A stretch of DNA of 64,000 nucleotides from Romboutsia timonensis (GTDB taxonomy: Bacteria; Bacillota; Clostridia; Peptostreptococcales; Peptostreptococcaceae). The position numbers and the translations under genes were made by a program. The DNA is taken from positions 240,747 to 304,746 of the forward strand of contig NZ_LT629850.1 of the NCBI RefSeq assembly GCF_900106845.1, given 5' to 3'. Shown here one piece after another: positions 24,855 through 33,142 of the stretch. Each line of letters opens with the position of its first letter. Within the stretch, counting starts at the first letter, position 1. The notes under the pieces were generated by a model, which had not been told where the DNA came from, searched no databases, and saw only the letters and a list, made by a program, of their open reading frames with translations.

Positions 24855-26066
24855 ATGAAAGGTTTAGTATTAGAGGGAGGAGGCACTAAGGGTGCTTACC
24901 AAATAGGAGCATATAAAGCTTTAAGAGATTTAGGAATTGAGTTTCAAGGTGTAGCAGGAACATCGATAGGAGCCTTAAATGGTGCATATATAATTCAAAA
25001 TGATATAGAAATTATGGAAGATATTTGGCTAACATATGACTATACTCATTTTATGAATATAGATGAAGAAACTTATGAAAAATATAAAAATGTAGATTTC
25101 ACTGCAAAAAATATAAATAGTGTTATAGAACTTATAAATAAAGCTAGAAAAAATGAAGGTATAGATATCAGTCCACTTAGGGAGCTATTAGAAAAAACAT
25201 TAAATGAAGATATTATACGAAAATCTAATAAAGATTTTGGTCTTGTTACAGTTTGGTGGGATAAAAAAATAAATCCACACCCATTATACATAGAAGATAT
25301 ACCAAATAAAAGGCTTATTGATTACTTAATAGCAAGTTCAAGTTTACCAATATTTCAATTAAATCGAATAGATGATAAACTTTTTTTAGATGGAATGTTT
25401 TTTGATAATATGCCAATATCTTTACTAGAACAAAAAGGATATGAAGATATAGTAGTAATAAGATTACTTGATGACTTTCTAGGAAAAATAAATTTAAATA
25501 AGTATCAAAATATAAATATAAAAACAATAGTACCATCAGAGTATTTAGGAGGATCCTTAAATAAAGATAAGGATAATGTACAAAAAAATATAAATTTAGG
25601 ATATCTAGATGCTATGAAAGCTTATGACAGGTATGAAGGAATTAAATATTATTTTAATGTAGACTATATGTTTGATGAAGAGTATTGTTTTAATAAATTT
25701 AAAAGCTTAAAAACAGAAACTATAGAAAATATATTAAATTTATTTAATATAAAGAAAGATTCTACATTAAGAACATTATTAGAAGTTTTAATACCTAAGC
25801 TTGGTGAAAATTTAGGATTAGATAAAGATTTTTCATATAAGGATTTATTCTATTGTATATATGAAAAAAAGCTTGAAGAAAATAATATAAATAGAATTCA
25901 GCTTTATGATTTTCATAAACTCTATGATGTAGTAAATAAAAATATAAATGAAAATAAAAATATATCCTTAACTTATGAAACAAAATCAATAATACCAATG
26001 CAAAAAAATAAGTTTACAAAAGTAATTACTAATAGTATTATAAAAGATTTTTCAAATCAATTCTAA
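24855..26066 (+). CDS. Patatin-like phospholipase (RssA/YchK type), downstream of camA
   Basis: 403-residue serine hydrolase of the bacterial patatin group. The first 190 residues carry the catalytic parts: LEGGGTKGAYQIG oxyanion loop, Ser37 in GTSIG, and the Asp in FLDGMFFDNMP (DGM where DGG is more common). The C-terminal half is a family-specific extension with no recognised motif. No signal peptide. The start at ATG 24855 fits AGGTGA just upstream; a TTG frame from 24834 has no ribosome site. It is clearly different in sequence from the patatin before camA, so the two are not a recent duplication. Confidence 0.86.
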   Translation: MKGLVLEGGGTKGAYQIGAYKALRDLGIEFQGVAGTSIGALNGAYIIQNDIEIMEDIWLTYDYTHFMNIDEETYEKYKNVDFTAKNINSVIELINKARKNEGIDISPLRELLEKTLNEDIIRKSNKDFGLVTVWWDKKINPHPLYIEDIPNKRLIDYLIASSSLPIFQLNRIDDKLFLDGMFFDNMPISLLEQKGYEDIVVIRLLDDFLGKINLNKYQNINIKTIVPSEYLGGSLNKDKDNVQKNINLGYLDAMKAYDRYEGIKYYFNVDYMFDEEYCFNKFKSLKTETIENILNLFNIKKDSTLRTLLEVLIPKLGENLGLDKDFSYKDLFYCIYEKKLEENNINRIQLYDFHKLYDVVNKNINENKNISLTYETKSIIPMQKNKFTKVITNSIIKDFSNQF

Positions 26067-26199
26067 ATATAGGGACAAAAAAAGTCCCTAGGGATAGAAA
26101 ACAACAAAAGTACTAGAAATTTTACCAAAATCAAGTTATAATAAAGGTAAGCTAATAAAGTAAATAAATACTTAAAAATAAATTTTGGAGGTTTTACAA

Positions 26200-26460
26200 A
26201 TGGAAAAAAATGTAAGCATAAAAAACGCAAGCGGATTACACGCTAGACCAGCAGGAATGTTTGTTAAAAAAGCTGCTGAGTTCAAATCTACAGTAGAAGT
26301 AATAGCAAAAGGAAAAACTGTAAACGCTAAATCTATAATGGGTATAATGAGCTTAGGATTAGGTCAAGGTGATGAATTAACAGTTGTTGCTAATGGTGAA
26401 GATCAAGAAGCAGCAGTTAACGCTTTAGTTGAATTAATCGAAGGTGGATTTGGAGAATAA
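26200..26460 (+). CDS. ptsH: PTS phosphocarrier protein HPr
   Basis: 86-residue HPr that carries phosphate from enzyme I to sugar-specific EIIA proteins. The active His14 lies in GLHARPAG and the regulatory Ser45 in NAKSIMGIM, so HPr kinase could make HPr(Ser-P), the CcpA cofactor for catabolite control. Such control is supported elsewhere in the window by the cre site before ptsG. ATG 26200 follows a perfect GGAGG. ptsI follows after a short hairpin, giving the usual ptsH-ptsI pair. It starts a new unit after the patatin gene. Confidence 0.97.
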   Translation: MEKNVSIKNASGLHARPAGMFVKKAAEFKSTVEVIAKGKTVNAKSIMGIMSLGLGQGDELTVVANGEDQEAAVNALVELIEGGFGE

Positions 26461-26465
26461 TAATT

Positions 26466-26489
26466 AAACCTCGGTTTTATCCGAGGTTT
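26466..26489 (+). terminator. Hairpin between ptsH and ptsI
   Basis: AAACCTCGG and CCGAGGTTT with a 6-base loop; the tail (ATTTAATA) is a weak T run. It probably acts as partial termination or protects the ptsH message, giving more HPr than enzyme I. Confidence 0.6.
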
Positions 26490-26529
26490 ATTTAATATAT
26501 TTAAGGTAAATAAATGAGGAGGAGTAGTA

Positions 26530-28242
26530 ATGTATAATGGAACAGGAGCATCTCCAGGGATAGCATTAGGGAGGGCTTTAGTAATAGAGCATAGTGAATT
26601 AGTTATAGAAAAAAAGACTATCGAGAATATAGATGAAGAAATACAAAAGCTTGAGAGTGCAGTTAAGGTATCTAAAGAAGAATTAACTAAGGTTAAGGAA
26701 AAGGCTTTAGCTGAGCTAGGAGAGCATGAAGCTGAAATATTTGAAGCTCATTTATTAGTATTAGAAGATCCTGAATTAATTGGCTCTGCAATATCTAAAA
26801 TAAGAGATGAAAAAGTTAATGCAGACTATGCATTAAATGAAATAAAAGAAATGTTTGTTGCAATGTTCGAATCTATGGACAATGAATACATGAGAGAAAG
26901 AGCAGCAGATATAAAAGACGTTACAAATAGGGTATTAAGACATATATTAGGTATAAAAGTAGTTGATTTAGCAGGACTTGATGAAGAAGTTGTATTAATA
27001 GCACACGACTTAACTCCATCAGATACAGCTACAATGAACAAGAATATGGTGCTTGGGTTCTTAACTGATATAGGTGGAAGAACTTCTCATACAGCTATAA
27101 TGGCTAGAACATTAGAAATAGCTGCTGTAGTTGGATTAAATGATATAACTAAAAAAGTAAAAGATGGGGATTATATAGTATTTAATGGAGATACTGGTGA
27201 AGTTAGAGTTAATCCTGATGAAGAAACTAAAGCTAAATATGCTTCATTAAAAGAAGAATTTGAAGAATACAGAAAGTCTTTAGAATTATTAAAAGGACAA
27301 GCATCAATAACTACTGATGGTAGACATGTTGAACTTGCAGGGAATATAGGAAGTCCTAATGATGTAGAAGGACTTATAAAGAATGATGCTGAAGGTGTTG
27401 GACTTTATAGAACTGAGTTCTTATACATGGATAAAGAGGATTCTTTCCCAACTGAAGAAGAGCAATATGAAGCTTATAAAGCAGTACTTGAAGGAATGAA
27501 TAATAAACCTATAGTAATAAGAACATTAGATATAGGTGGAGATAAAGAACTTCCTTACTTTGAAATGGAGGCTGAAATGAATCCATTCTTAGGATACAGA
27601 GCTATAAGACTTTGTTTAGATAGAAAAGATATATTTAAAACTCAATTAAGAGCTTTATACAGAGCAAGTGTACATGGAAAATTAAGAATAATGTTCCCTA
27701 TGATATCTTCACTTGAAGAATTATTAGATGCTAAAGAGGTAATAAAAGAAGTATTAAAAGAATTAGATGCAGAAAATATAGCTTACTCTAATGATGTAGA
27801 GGTTGGTATGATGATAGAAATACCATCTGCAGCAGTTATATCTGATGTATTAGCTAAGCATGTAGATTTCTTCTCAATAGGAACTAATGACCTTATACAA
27901 TACACTTGTGCAGTAGACAGAATGAACCAAAAGATAAGTCATTTATACAATCAATTTAATCCAGCAGTATTAAGACTTATAAAAATGGTTATAGATAATG
28001 CTCATAAAGAAGGAAAATGGGTTGGAATGTGCGGAGAAAGTGCAGGAGATCAAAGAATGATACCGATACTTTTAGGATTTGGATTAGATGAATTCTCTAT
28101 GAGTCCAATATCTATACTTCCAGCAAGAAAATTAATAACTTCTTTATCTTATGCAGATATGCAAAAATTTGCAGATGAAGTATTAGCTATGGGTACAGCG
28201 AAAGAAATAAAAGAATACGTTGATAAAACTTTCAATATTTAG
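26530..28242 (+). CDS. ptsI: PTS enzyme I (phosphoenolpyruvate-protein phosphotransferase)
   Basis: First enzyme of the phosphotransferase system: takes phosphate from PEP and passes it to HPr. Its 570 residues match the family. They comprise the HPr-binding N-terminal domain, the phospho-His domain with His187 in GGRTSHTAIMAR, and the PEP-binding barrel with the Cys in GMCGESAGD near residue 500. ATG 26530 follows GAGGAGGAG. It follows ptsH on the same strand and supplies the EIIA and EIIBC proteins encoded 30 kb downstream. A strong terminator follows. Confidence 0.97.
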   Translation: MYNGTGASPGIALGRALVIEHSELVIEKKTIENIDEEIQKLESAVKVSKEELTKVKEKALAELGEHEAEIFEAHLLVLEDPELIGSAISKIRDEKVNADYALNEIKEMFVAMFESMDNEYMRERAADIKDVTNRVLRHILGIKVVDLAGLDEEVVLIAHDLTPSDTATMNKNMVLGFLTDIGGRTSHTAIMARTLEIAAVVGLNDITKKVKDGDYIVFNGDTGEVRVNPDEETKAKYASLKEEFEEYRKSLELLKGQASITTDGRHVELAGNIGSPNDVEGLIKNDAEGVGLYRTEFLYMDKEDSFPTEEEQYEAYKAVLEGMNNKPIVIRTLDIGGDKELPYFEMEAEMNPFLGYRAIRLCLDRKDIFKTQLRALYRASVHGKLRIMFPMISSLEELLDAKEVIKEVLKELDAENIAYSNDVEVGMMIEIPSAAVISDVLAKHVDFFSIGTNDLIQYTCAVDRMNQKISHLYNQFNPAVLRLIKMVIDNAHKEGKWVGMCGESAGDQRMIPILLGFGLDEFSMSPISILPARKLITSLSYADMQKFADEVLAMGTAKEIKEYVDKTFNI

Positions 28243-28247
28243 TAAGA

Positions 28248-28287
28248 AAGCCTTAAATGATTATCAATTCATTTAAGGCTTTTTATT
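28248..28287 (+). terminator. Terminator after ptsI
   Basis: A 13-bp stem (AAGCCTTAAATGA with TCATTTAAGGCTT) followed by TTTATTT. Confidence 0.9.
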
Positions 28288-28422
28288 TATATGAAAGTAT
28301 AAGTTATAAATTATAGAACATATTATGTGAAATATTAAACAATAAATAGAAAATATGTGGTATTTAATCATACCTTTTTTTATAATATTAATATAACAAT
28401 TAATAAAAAGGGGAGAATTTAC

Positions 28423-29445
28423 GTGGCAACTTTAAAGGAAATATCGGAAAGGGTAGGTGTATCCATAAGCACAGTATCAAGGGTACTAAATCATGATGAG
28501 ACCTTATTAGTATTAGACGAAACTAAGATGAAAATATTTGAGGCAGCAGAAGATTTAGAATATAAAACTATTACACAAAGAAAAAATAAAATAAAAAAAA
28601 GCCATAAATATAAAATTGGATTAGTTGAAATGTATGATGTTTCAAAGCAATTAGAGGATCCATACTATTTATTATTAAAAAACACAGTTGAAAAAGAATG
28701 TTTCAATAATAATATAAAACTAGTAAAGTTATATAATAACGGACTTAATTATGAATCACTTGAAGAAAAAGATTTAGATGGAATAATAGCCATAGGAAAG
28801 TTTTCAGATAAAGAAATCAATTTGATGAATGAATATTCTTCAAATATAGTATTTTTAGATTCTTCTCCTGATGATGAAAAATATGATTCGGTAAAAATTA
28901 ATTTTAAGATGGGCGTTTTTTCAGCACTTGATTATTTATATGATTTAGGACACACTAGAATCGGATATATAGGTGATGGAAATACATTAGGTGATAATAA
29001 ATTAAGAGAGAAGGATGTAAGATTAAAGTACTACAATGAATATATGAAAGAAAAAGATATATTAAATGAGGATTATATAATAAATTGTGACATGACTGCA
29101 TCTGCTGGATATACTGCTATGATAGAGTTTATAAAAAAAGGAAATTTACCAACGGCATTTTTTATAGCAACTGATACAATAGCAACAGGAGTACTAAAGG
29201 CTCTTTATGAAAATAAAATAAGTGTACCAAATGATATAAGTTTAATTGGATTTAATGATATATTTGTTTCAAGATATACATTACCAGCACTTTCAACTGT
29301 GAGAGTTCACATTGAGAATATGTCTAATGCATGTGTTGGGCTTATGCTAGAAAGATTGAATAATAGAACTTACACTAAAAAGGTAATAATACCAAGTCAG
29401 CTTATAATAAGAGAAAGTACATCTAGTGTATCTAATGGTAATTAA
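28423..29445 (+). CDS. LacI/GalR-family transcriptional regulator
   Basis: 340-residue repressor. The N-terminal helix-turn-helix (ATLKEISERVGVSISTVSRVLN) is typical. A periplasmic-binding-protein-like domain from about residue 60 senses a small ligand, probably a sugar; it includes IGYIGDGNTLGDNK and a C-terminal GFNDIFVSRYTLPALSTVR. The start is a GTG at 28423 with AAGGGGAG well placed; the longer frame to 28357 lacks a ribosome site. It stands alone between ptsI and asnA and no clear palindromic operator is visible nearby, so the regulon is not known. Length is normal. Confidence 0.9.
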   Translation: MATLKEISERVGVSISTVSRVLNHDETLLVLDETKMKIFEAAEDLEYKTITQRKNKIKKSHKYKIGLVEMYDVSKQLEDPYYLLLKNTVEKECFNNNIKLVKLYNNGLNYESLEEKDLDGIIAIGKFSDKEINLMNEYSSNIVFLDSSPDDEKYDSVKINFKMGVFSALDYLYDLGHTRIGYIGDGNTLGDNKLREKDVRLKYYNEYMKEKDILNEDYIINCDMTASAGYTAMIEFIKKGNLPTAFFIATDTIATGVLKALYENKISVPNDISLIGFNDIFVSRYTLPALSTVRVHIENMSNACVGLMLERLNNRTYTKKVIIPSQLIIRESTSSVSNGN

Positions 29446-29489
29446 ATAAGTATAAAGTTTTAAATTATTTTACTAAAAATTTTAATAAA

Positions 29490-29510
29490 TAGGAAAAAGA
29501 TTCCTACTTT
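29490..29510 (+). terminator. Weak terminator after the LacI-type gene
   Basis: TAGGAA and TTCCTA around a 5-base loop followed by CTTT; a small stem, about 45 bases after the stop codon. Confidence 0.45.
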
Positions 29511-29613
29511 AAAAGAGAAAATTATTTTTATATTAAACTTATTAAAAAGTATTAAATTTAAAAACTAAGTAAAACGAATTAAAACAATCAAAATTAAAGC
29601 AAAAATAAAGTAA

Positions 29614-29642
29614 TTGACAGAATAAATTAAATATTCTATCAT
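29614..29642 (+). promoter_or_regulatory. Promoter of the T-box/asnA transcript
   Basis: TTGACA at 29614-29619, a 17-base spacer and TATCAT at 29637-29642, about 25 bases before the T-box stem I. Confidence 0.75.
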
Positions 29643-29667
29643 TAGCTTATATAAATAATTTAAAAAC

Positions 29668-29936
29668 TGTGAATGGAAGAGTAAGTATAGAATGTAGTCA
29701 AAGCGAACTGGAGATGGTGAGAGTCCAGTATGAAGTCTATATTGAAGAACATCCAGGAGTTGCTAACCGAAATTTAAATTTAGTAGGCTTAGCCGGTATC
29801 AATCCGTTACCAAATTGAACTGTATCGAATAATCTGTACAGATGAGAGAACTTAAATTTTAAGTTAATCAGGGTGGCACCGCGGAAGTATAACCTTTCGT
29901 CCCTATATTTTTAATATAGAGACGAAAGGTTTTTTT
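29668..29936 (+). promoter_or_regulatory. T-box riboswitch, asparagine type
   Basis: Leader RNA that senses uncharged tRNA-Asn and then lets transcription continue into asnA. The T-box sequence AGGGTGGCACCGCGG at 29870-29884 is perfect. Stem I spans about 29670-29757 with the AGTA internal-loop motif near its 5' side. The likely specifier codon is AAC (Asn) at 29748-29750, in GAAGAACATCC just before the closing strand of the stem. The leader ends in a strong terminator at 29891-29936 (AACCTTTCGTC with GACGAAAGGTT and T7). Specifier and downstream gene agree. Confidence 0.93.
29891..29936 (+). terminator. T-box terminator of asnA leader
   Basis: Long stem, AACCTTTCGTC-CTATAT with ATATAG-GACGAAAGGTT, then seven Ts. 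Its 5' side can instead pair in the antiterminator with the T-box sequence. Confidence 0.92.
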
Positions 29937-30034
29937 ATTGGACAAAAATTTATGGTCAGATTTTTGTTTAAAAATAAGTTTTGAATGAAATGTATGATAT
30001 CATGCTCAAATTATAATGATAAGGAGAGAATAAT

Positions 30035-31039
30035 ATGTGTTTAATAATACCAGAACAATATAAATCAAGCCTAGGAGTAATACAAACTCAACAAGCAATA
30101 AAAGATCTAAAGGATTATTTTGAACAAAGACTTTCAGAAGAACTAAAATTAACAAGGGTTTCATCTCCTTTATTTGTATTACCTGAGACAGGAACAAATG
30201 ACAATTTAAATGGAGTAGAAAAAGCTGTAAATTTTAATGTACCAAATATAAATAAGAATGTAGAAATAGTACAATCGCTAGCTAAATGGAAGAGGGTAGC
30301 CCTTAAAAAGTATGGATTTGAGACTGGAAGAGGAATATACACAGATATGAATGCTATAAGAAAAGATGAGGAATTAGACAATATACATTCAATATACGTA
30401 GATCAATGGGATTGGGAACTTATTATAGATAAAGAAGAAAGAAATAAAGTAAAGCTAAAAGAAATTGTAAAAAAAATATATAAAGTTTTTAAAGAAACAG
30501 AGGAACACGTTCATGAGATATATCCTGAAATAAAAAAGATACTTCCTAAAGAAATAACATTTATAACTTCTCAAGAATTATTAGATATGTATCCAGATTT
30601 ATCTCCTAAGGAAAGAGAAGATAAAATTGTAAGAGATAAAGGTGCAGTATTCTTAATGCAAATAGGAAAGATATTAGATAATGGAGATAAACATGATGGA
30701 AGAAGTCCAGATTATGATGATTGGGAATTAAATGGAGATATATTATTCTATAATCCAGTATTAGATAATGCTATAGAGCTTTCATCTATGGGAATAAGAG
30801 TCGATGAAGAGAGTTTAAAATATCAGTTAGATGTAGCAAATTGTAATGATAGAAAAGAATTAGATTATCATAAGTCATTATTAAATGGAGAACTACCATA
30901 TACAATAGGTGGTGGAATAGGTCAATCAAGAATATGTATGTATTTCTTAAATAAAGCACATATAGGAGAAGTTCAAGTTGGTGTGTGGCCTGATGATATG
31001 ATAAGAAAATGTTCACAGTCAGGTATACACCTTTTATAA
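30035..31039 (+). CDS. asnA: Aspartate-ammonia ligase (asparagine synthetase A)
   Basis: ATP-dependent enzyme that makes asparagine from aspartate and ammonia, releasing AMP. Its 334 residues have the class-II aminoacyl-tRNA-synthetase-like fold. Family patterns are clear: IPEQYKSSLGVIQTQQAI at the N-terminus, LVxLPETGTNDNLNGVE-type segment near 50-60, IYTDMNAIRKDE, YVDQWDWE, and a C-terminal GGGIGQSRICM. Start ATG 30035 has AAGGAGAG upstream. It is controlled by the asparagine T-box in its leader, which should raise expression when charged tRNA-Asn is scarce. Single-gene unit. Confidence 0.96.
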   Translation: MCLIIPEQYKSSLGVIQTQQAIKDLKDYFEQRLSEELKLTRVSSPLFVLPETGTNDNLNGVEKAVNFNVPNINKNVEIVQSLAKWKRVALKKYGFETGRGIYTDMNAIRKDEELDNIHSIYVDQWDWELIIDKEERNKVKLKEIVKKIYKVFKETEEHVHEIYPEIKKILPKEITFITSQELLDMYPDLSPKEREDKIVRDKGAVFLMQIGKILDNGDKHDGRSPDYDDWELNGDILFYNPVLDNAIELSSMGIRVDEESLKYQLDVANCNDRKELDYHKSLLNGELPYTIGGGIGQSRICMYFLNKAHIGEVQVGVWPDDMIRKCSQSGIHLL

Positions 31040-31110
31040 AATAACCTATTTATATAAGCTATTATATGGGTTATAATATAACTTAATATATAGCTTATGA
31101 GGTGATAAAA

Positions 31111-31500
31111 ATGAGTAAAATGTCATTTGTTACTGATATGATATTAGATACATTTAAAAGAGTATTAGTTAGATTTAAAAATGCAAAATTTGGATTACTA
31201 TTTTTTATAAATATTTTTAAAATACCAGATTTTTTAACTGATAATAGAGTTAATATATTTAGTAAGTTTAAGTTAATATTTTCACTATTAACTGCTATTT
31301 TATATATTATTTCAGGCATAGATTTAATACCGGAAATAATTACAGGTATGTTTGGATTTATTGATGATATCTTTGTATTAGTTTGGAGTTTAGGTATTGT
31401 TAATGAAGAAATAGAAAAGTATAAAAAGATTTTAAAAGATAGTAAAGACCCTAATGTAATAGAAAATGTAAACTACAATATATATGATGAAGATGAATAG
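31111..31500 (+). CDS. DUF1232 (YkvA-type) small membrane protein
   Basis: 129-residue protein with the DUF1232 core at about 65-100 (YIISGIDLIPEI, then GFIDDIFVLVWSLG), which contains a short hydrophobic hairpin. Family function is not established. The start is ATG 31111, favoured by GAGGTGAT 5 bases upstream; a GTG nine bases earlier would lie inside the ribosome site. It has no signal peptide. It lies between asnA and a transporter without an obvious functional link, and a terminator follows at once. Confidence 0.78.
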   Translation: MSKMSFVTDMILDTFKRVLVRFKNAKFGLLFFINIFKIPDFLTDNRVNIFSKFKLIFSLLTAILYIISGIDLIPEIITGMFGFIDDIFVLVWSLGIVNEEIEKYKKILKDSKDPNVIENVNYNIYDEDE

Positions 31501-31526
31501 TAATTTATTTTACTATTCATTTTTTG
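31495..31526 (+). terminator. Terminator after the DUF1232 gene
   Basis: GAATAGTAA with TTACTATTC and a T run; the 5' arm overlaps the stop codon. The remaining bases to 31794 show only A/T-rich sequence with no clear gene. Confidence 0.75.
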
Positions 31527-31794
31527 CGTATAAGGAAATTATAATATTATTTTTTATATAATCTTTAAAGAAAAGTAAGATAAATAGCTTTATAACTTTT
31601 ATAAACTTATATGATACAAGTTGTAGTAATTATTATATAGAAGGATATAATAAATAATTAAATTTTATTCTAAAACATATAATAAAATAAAAAAATATGG
31701 AAAAAGATAGGGTAAAAAAGTATAAGGAAAATGTTGAAACATTGTTAAAAAATTGTTATTCTAAAGAAAAAGAATAATCATAGGGGGGGAAATT

Positions 31795-33000
31795 ATGAGT
31801 AAAAAGAAAATAGGATTAGTTCCTAAATTAATTATAGGTATCATAGCCGGTATATTAATCGGGTCGTTTGCTCCAGAATTTTTAGTAAAAGTTTTAGTTA
31901 CAGCAAGCTCATTATTCTCAGCGTTCTTAAAGTTCGTAATCCCATTTATAATAATAGGATTTGTAACTGCAGGTATAGCGGATCTTGCAACAGGAGCTGG
32001 AAAATTATTAGGGGTTACAACAGGAATAGCTTATGGATCAACAATAGTAGCAGGGACATTAGCATTTATAGTAGCATCGTTGATATTCCCATCTTTCATA
32101 GATCCAAGTGTAGCATCACAAATAGGAGATCCAGAAGCAGGAATGCTAGAACCTATATTTACAATACCATTATCACCAATGGTAGATGTAACAGCAGCAA
32201 TAGTATTTTCATTTACTATGGGTCTTGGAATATCAGCGCTTAGAAATAATGATAAAGGGGAAATATTATATAATCTATTCCAAGAATTCCAAGAAATAAT
32301 AACAAAAGTTTTATCAATAATAATAATACCTTTATTACCGATTTATATTGCAGGAACATTTGCAAATATAACATATGCAGGACAAGTGTGGAATATATTA
32401 AGTATATTCTGGAGGGTATATTTAGTAGTAATACCATTACATATAGTATATTTAATAATACAATTTACAACGGCAGGATTTGTAACTGGTAAGAATCCTT
32501 TAAAGATGTTAAAGAATCAAATACCAGGATACTTAACAGCTGTAGGAACTCAATCTTCAGCAGCTACAATACCTGTAAATGTTGAATGTGCTAAAAATAA
32601 TGGTGTTAGTAAAGAAATAAGAGAATTTTGTGTACCTTTATGCGCAACAATTCACTTATCAGGAAGTATAATATCTGTTACATCATTTGCTGTTGCAGTA
32701 CTTATGATGAATGGTATGGATCATGGATTTTCAACAGTATTTCCATTTATATTAATGTTAGGAATAGCAATGGTAGCAGCACCAGGAGCACCGGGGGGAG
32801 CTATAATGAGTGCACTTCCATTTTTACCAATGATAGGTATACCATCTGATGGTGGTCTTGCAAGTCTAATGATAGCATTATACTTAACGCAAGATAGTTT
32901 TGGAACTGCAGCAAACGTATCAGGAGATAATGCTATAGCAGCAGTTGTAGATCATTTAAATAAAAAGTGGAGTAAAAAAGCAGATAATAAAGTTGCTTAA
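31795..33000 (+). CDS. Dicarboxylate/amino acid:cation symporter (DAACS), first copy
   Basis: 401-residue membrane carrier of the glutamate/aspartate/serine symporter family. About eight hydrophobic helices plus two re-entrant loops are expected from the family. The signature region near residue 245 (TQSSAATIPVNVECAKNN) and the C-terminal APGAPGGAIMSALPFLP stretch are seen. It should import an acidic or small neutral amino acid, or a dicarboxylate, with Na+ or H+. ATG 31795 follows a GGGGGG-rich site. A distant relative lies at 62046. Monocistronic with its own terminator. Confidence 0.88.
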   Translation: MSKKKIGLVPKLIIGIIAGILIGSFAPEFLVKVLVTASSLFSAFLKFVIPFIIIGFVTAGIADLATGAGKLLGVTTGIAYGSTIVAGTLAFIVASLIFPSFIDPSVASQIGDPEAGMLEPIFTIPLSPMVDVTAAIVFSFTMGLGISALRNNDKGEILYNLFQEFQEIITKVLSIIIIPLLPIYIAGTFANITYAGQVWNILSIFWRVYLVVIPLHIVYLIIQFTTAGFVTGKNPLKMLKNQIPGYLTAVGTQSSAATIPVNVECAKNNGVSKEIREFCVPLCATIHLSGSIISVTSFAVAVLMMNGMDHGFSTVFPFILMLGIAMVAAPGAPGGAIMSALPFLPMIGIPSDGGLASLMIALYLTQDSFGTAANVSGDNAIAAVVDHLNKKWSKKADNKVA

Positions 33001-33004
33001 TATA

Positions 33005-33036
33005 AAAGAGTGTGGATTTAATCTACACTCTCTTTA
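33005..33036 (+). terminator. Terminator after the symporter gene
   Basis: AGAGTGTGGAT with ATCTACACTCT (one G-U pair) and a short CTTTAT tail. Confidence 0.75.
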
Positions 33037-33095
33037 TATTAAGGTATTATAAAATATATATGCTGTAGATAACTTGTAATCTGATCATTGATTTT

Positions 33096-33142
33096 ATCAA
33101 CGATATATCGTTGACGAAATGGGCAAGGAAAAATTTTTATTT
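33096..33142 (+). repeat. Degenerate intergenic repeat, partial copy 4
   Basis: Contains ATATATCGTTGACGAAATGGGCAAGG, close to ATATATCGTTGGCGAAATGAGC at 8465-8486. TCAACGATATATCGTTGA, reading from about 33097, is a perfect 18-base palindrome. The copy runs into the 3' end of the minus-strand aminotransferase gene. Confidence 0.5.

Noticed and set aside
21680-26066. Interpretation as a CBASS or restriction-modification defence island
   Set aside because: No CD-NTase, nuclease or other defence gene is present, the genes lie among housekeeping neighbours and the methyltransferase looks like CamA.
31697-31777. A 26-codon open frame before the first symporter gene
   Set aside because: It has no ribosome site and only Lys/Glu-rich, low-complexity content expected by chance in A/T-rich DNA.
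31501-31794. Riboswitch or small RNA before the first symporter gene
   Set aside because: Beyond the terminator of the previous gene, no conserved motif or stable structure was found.
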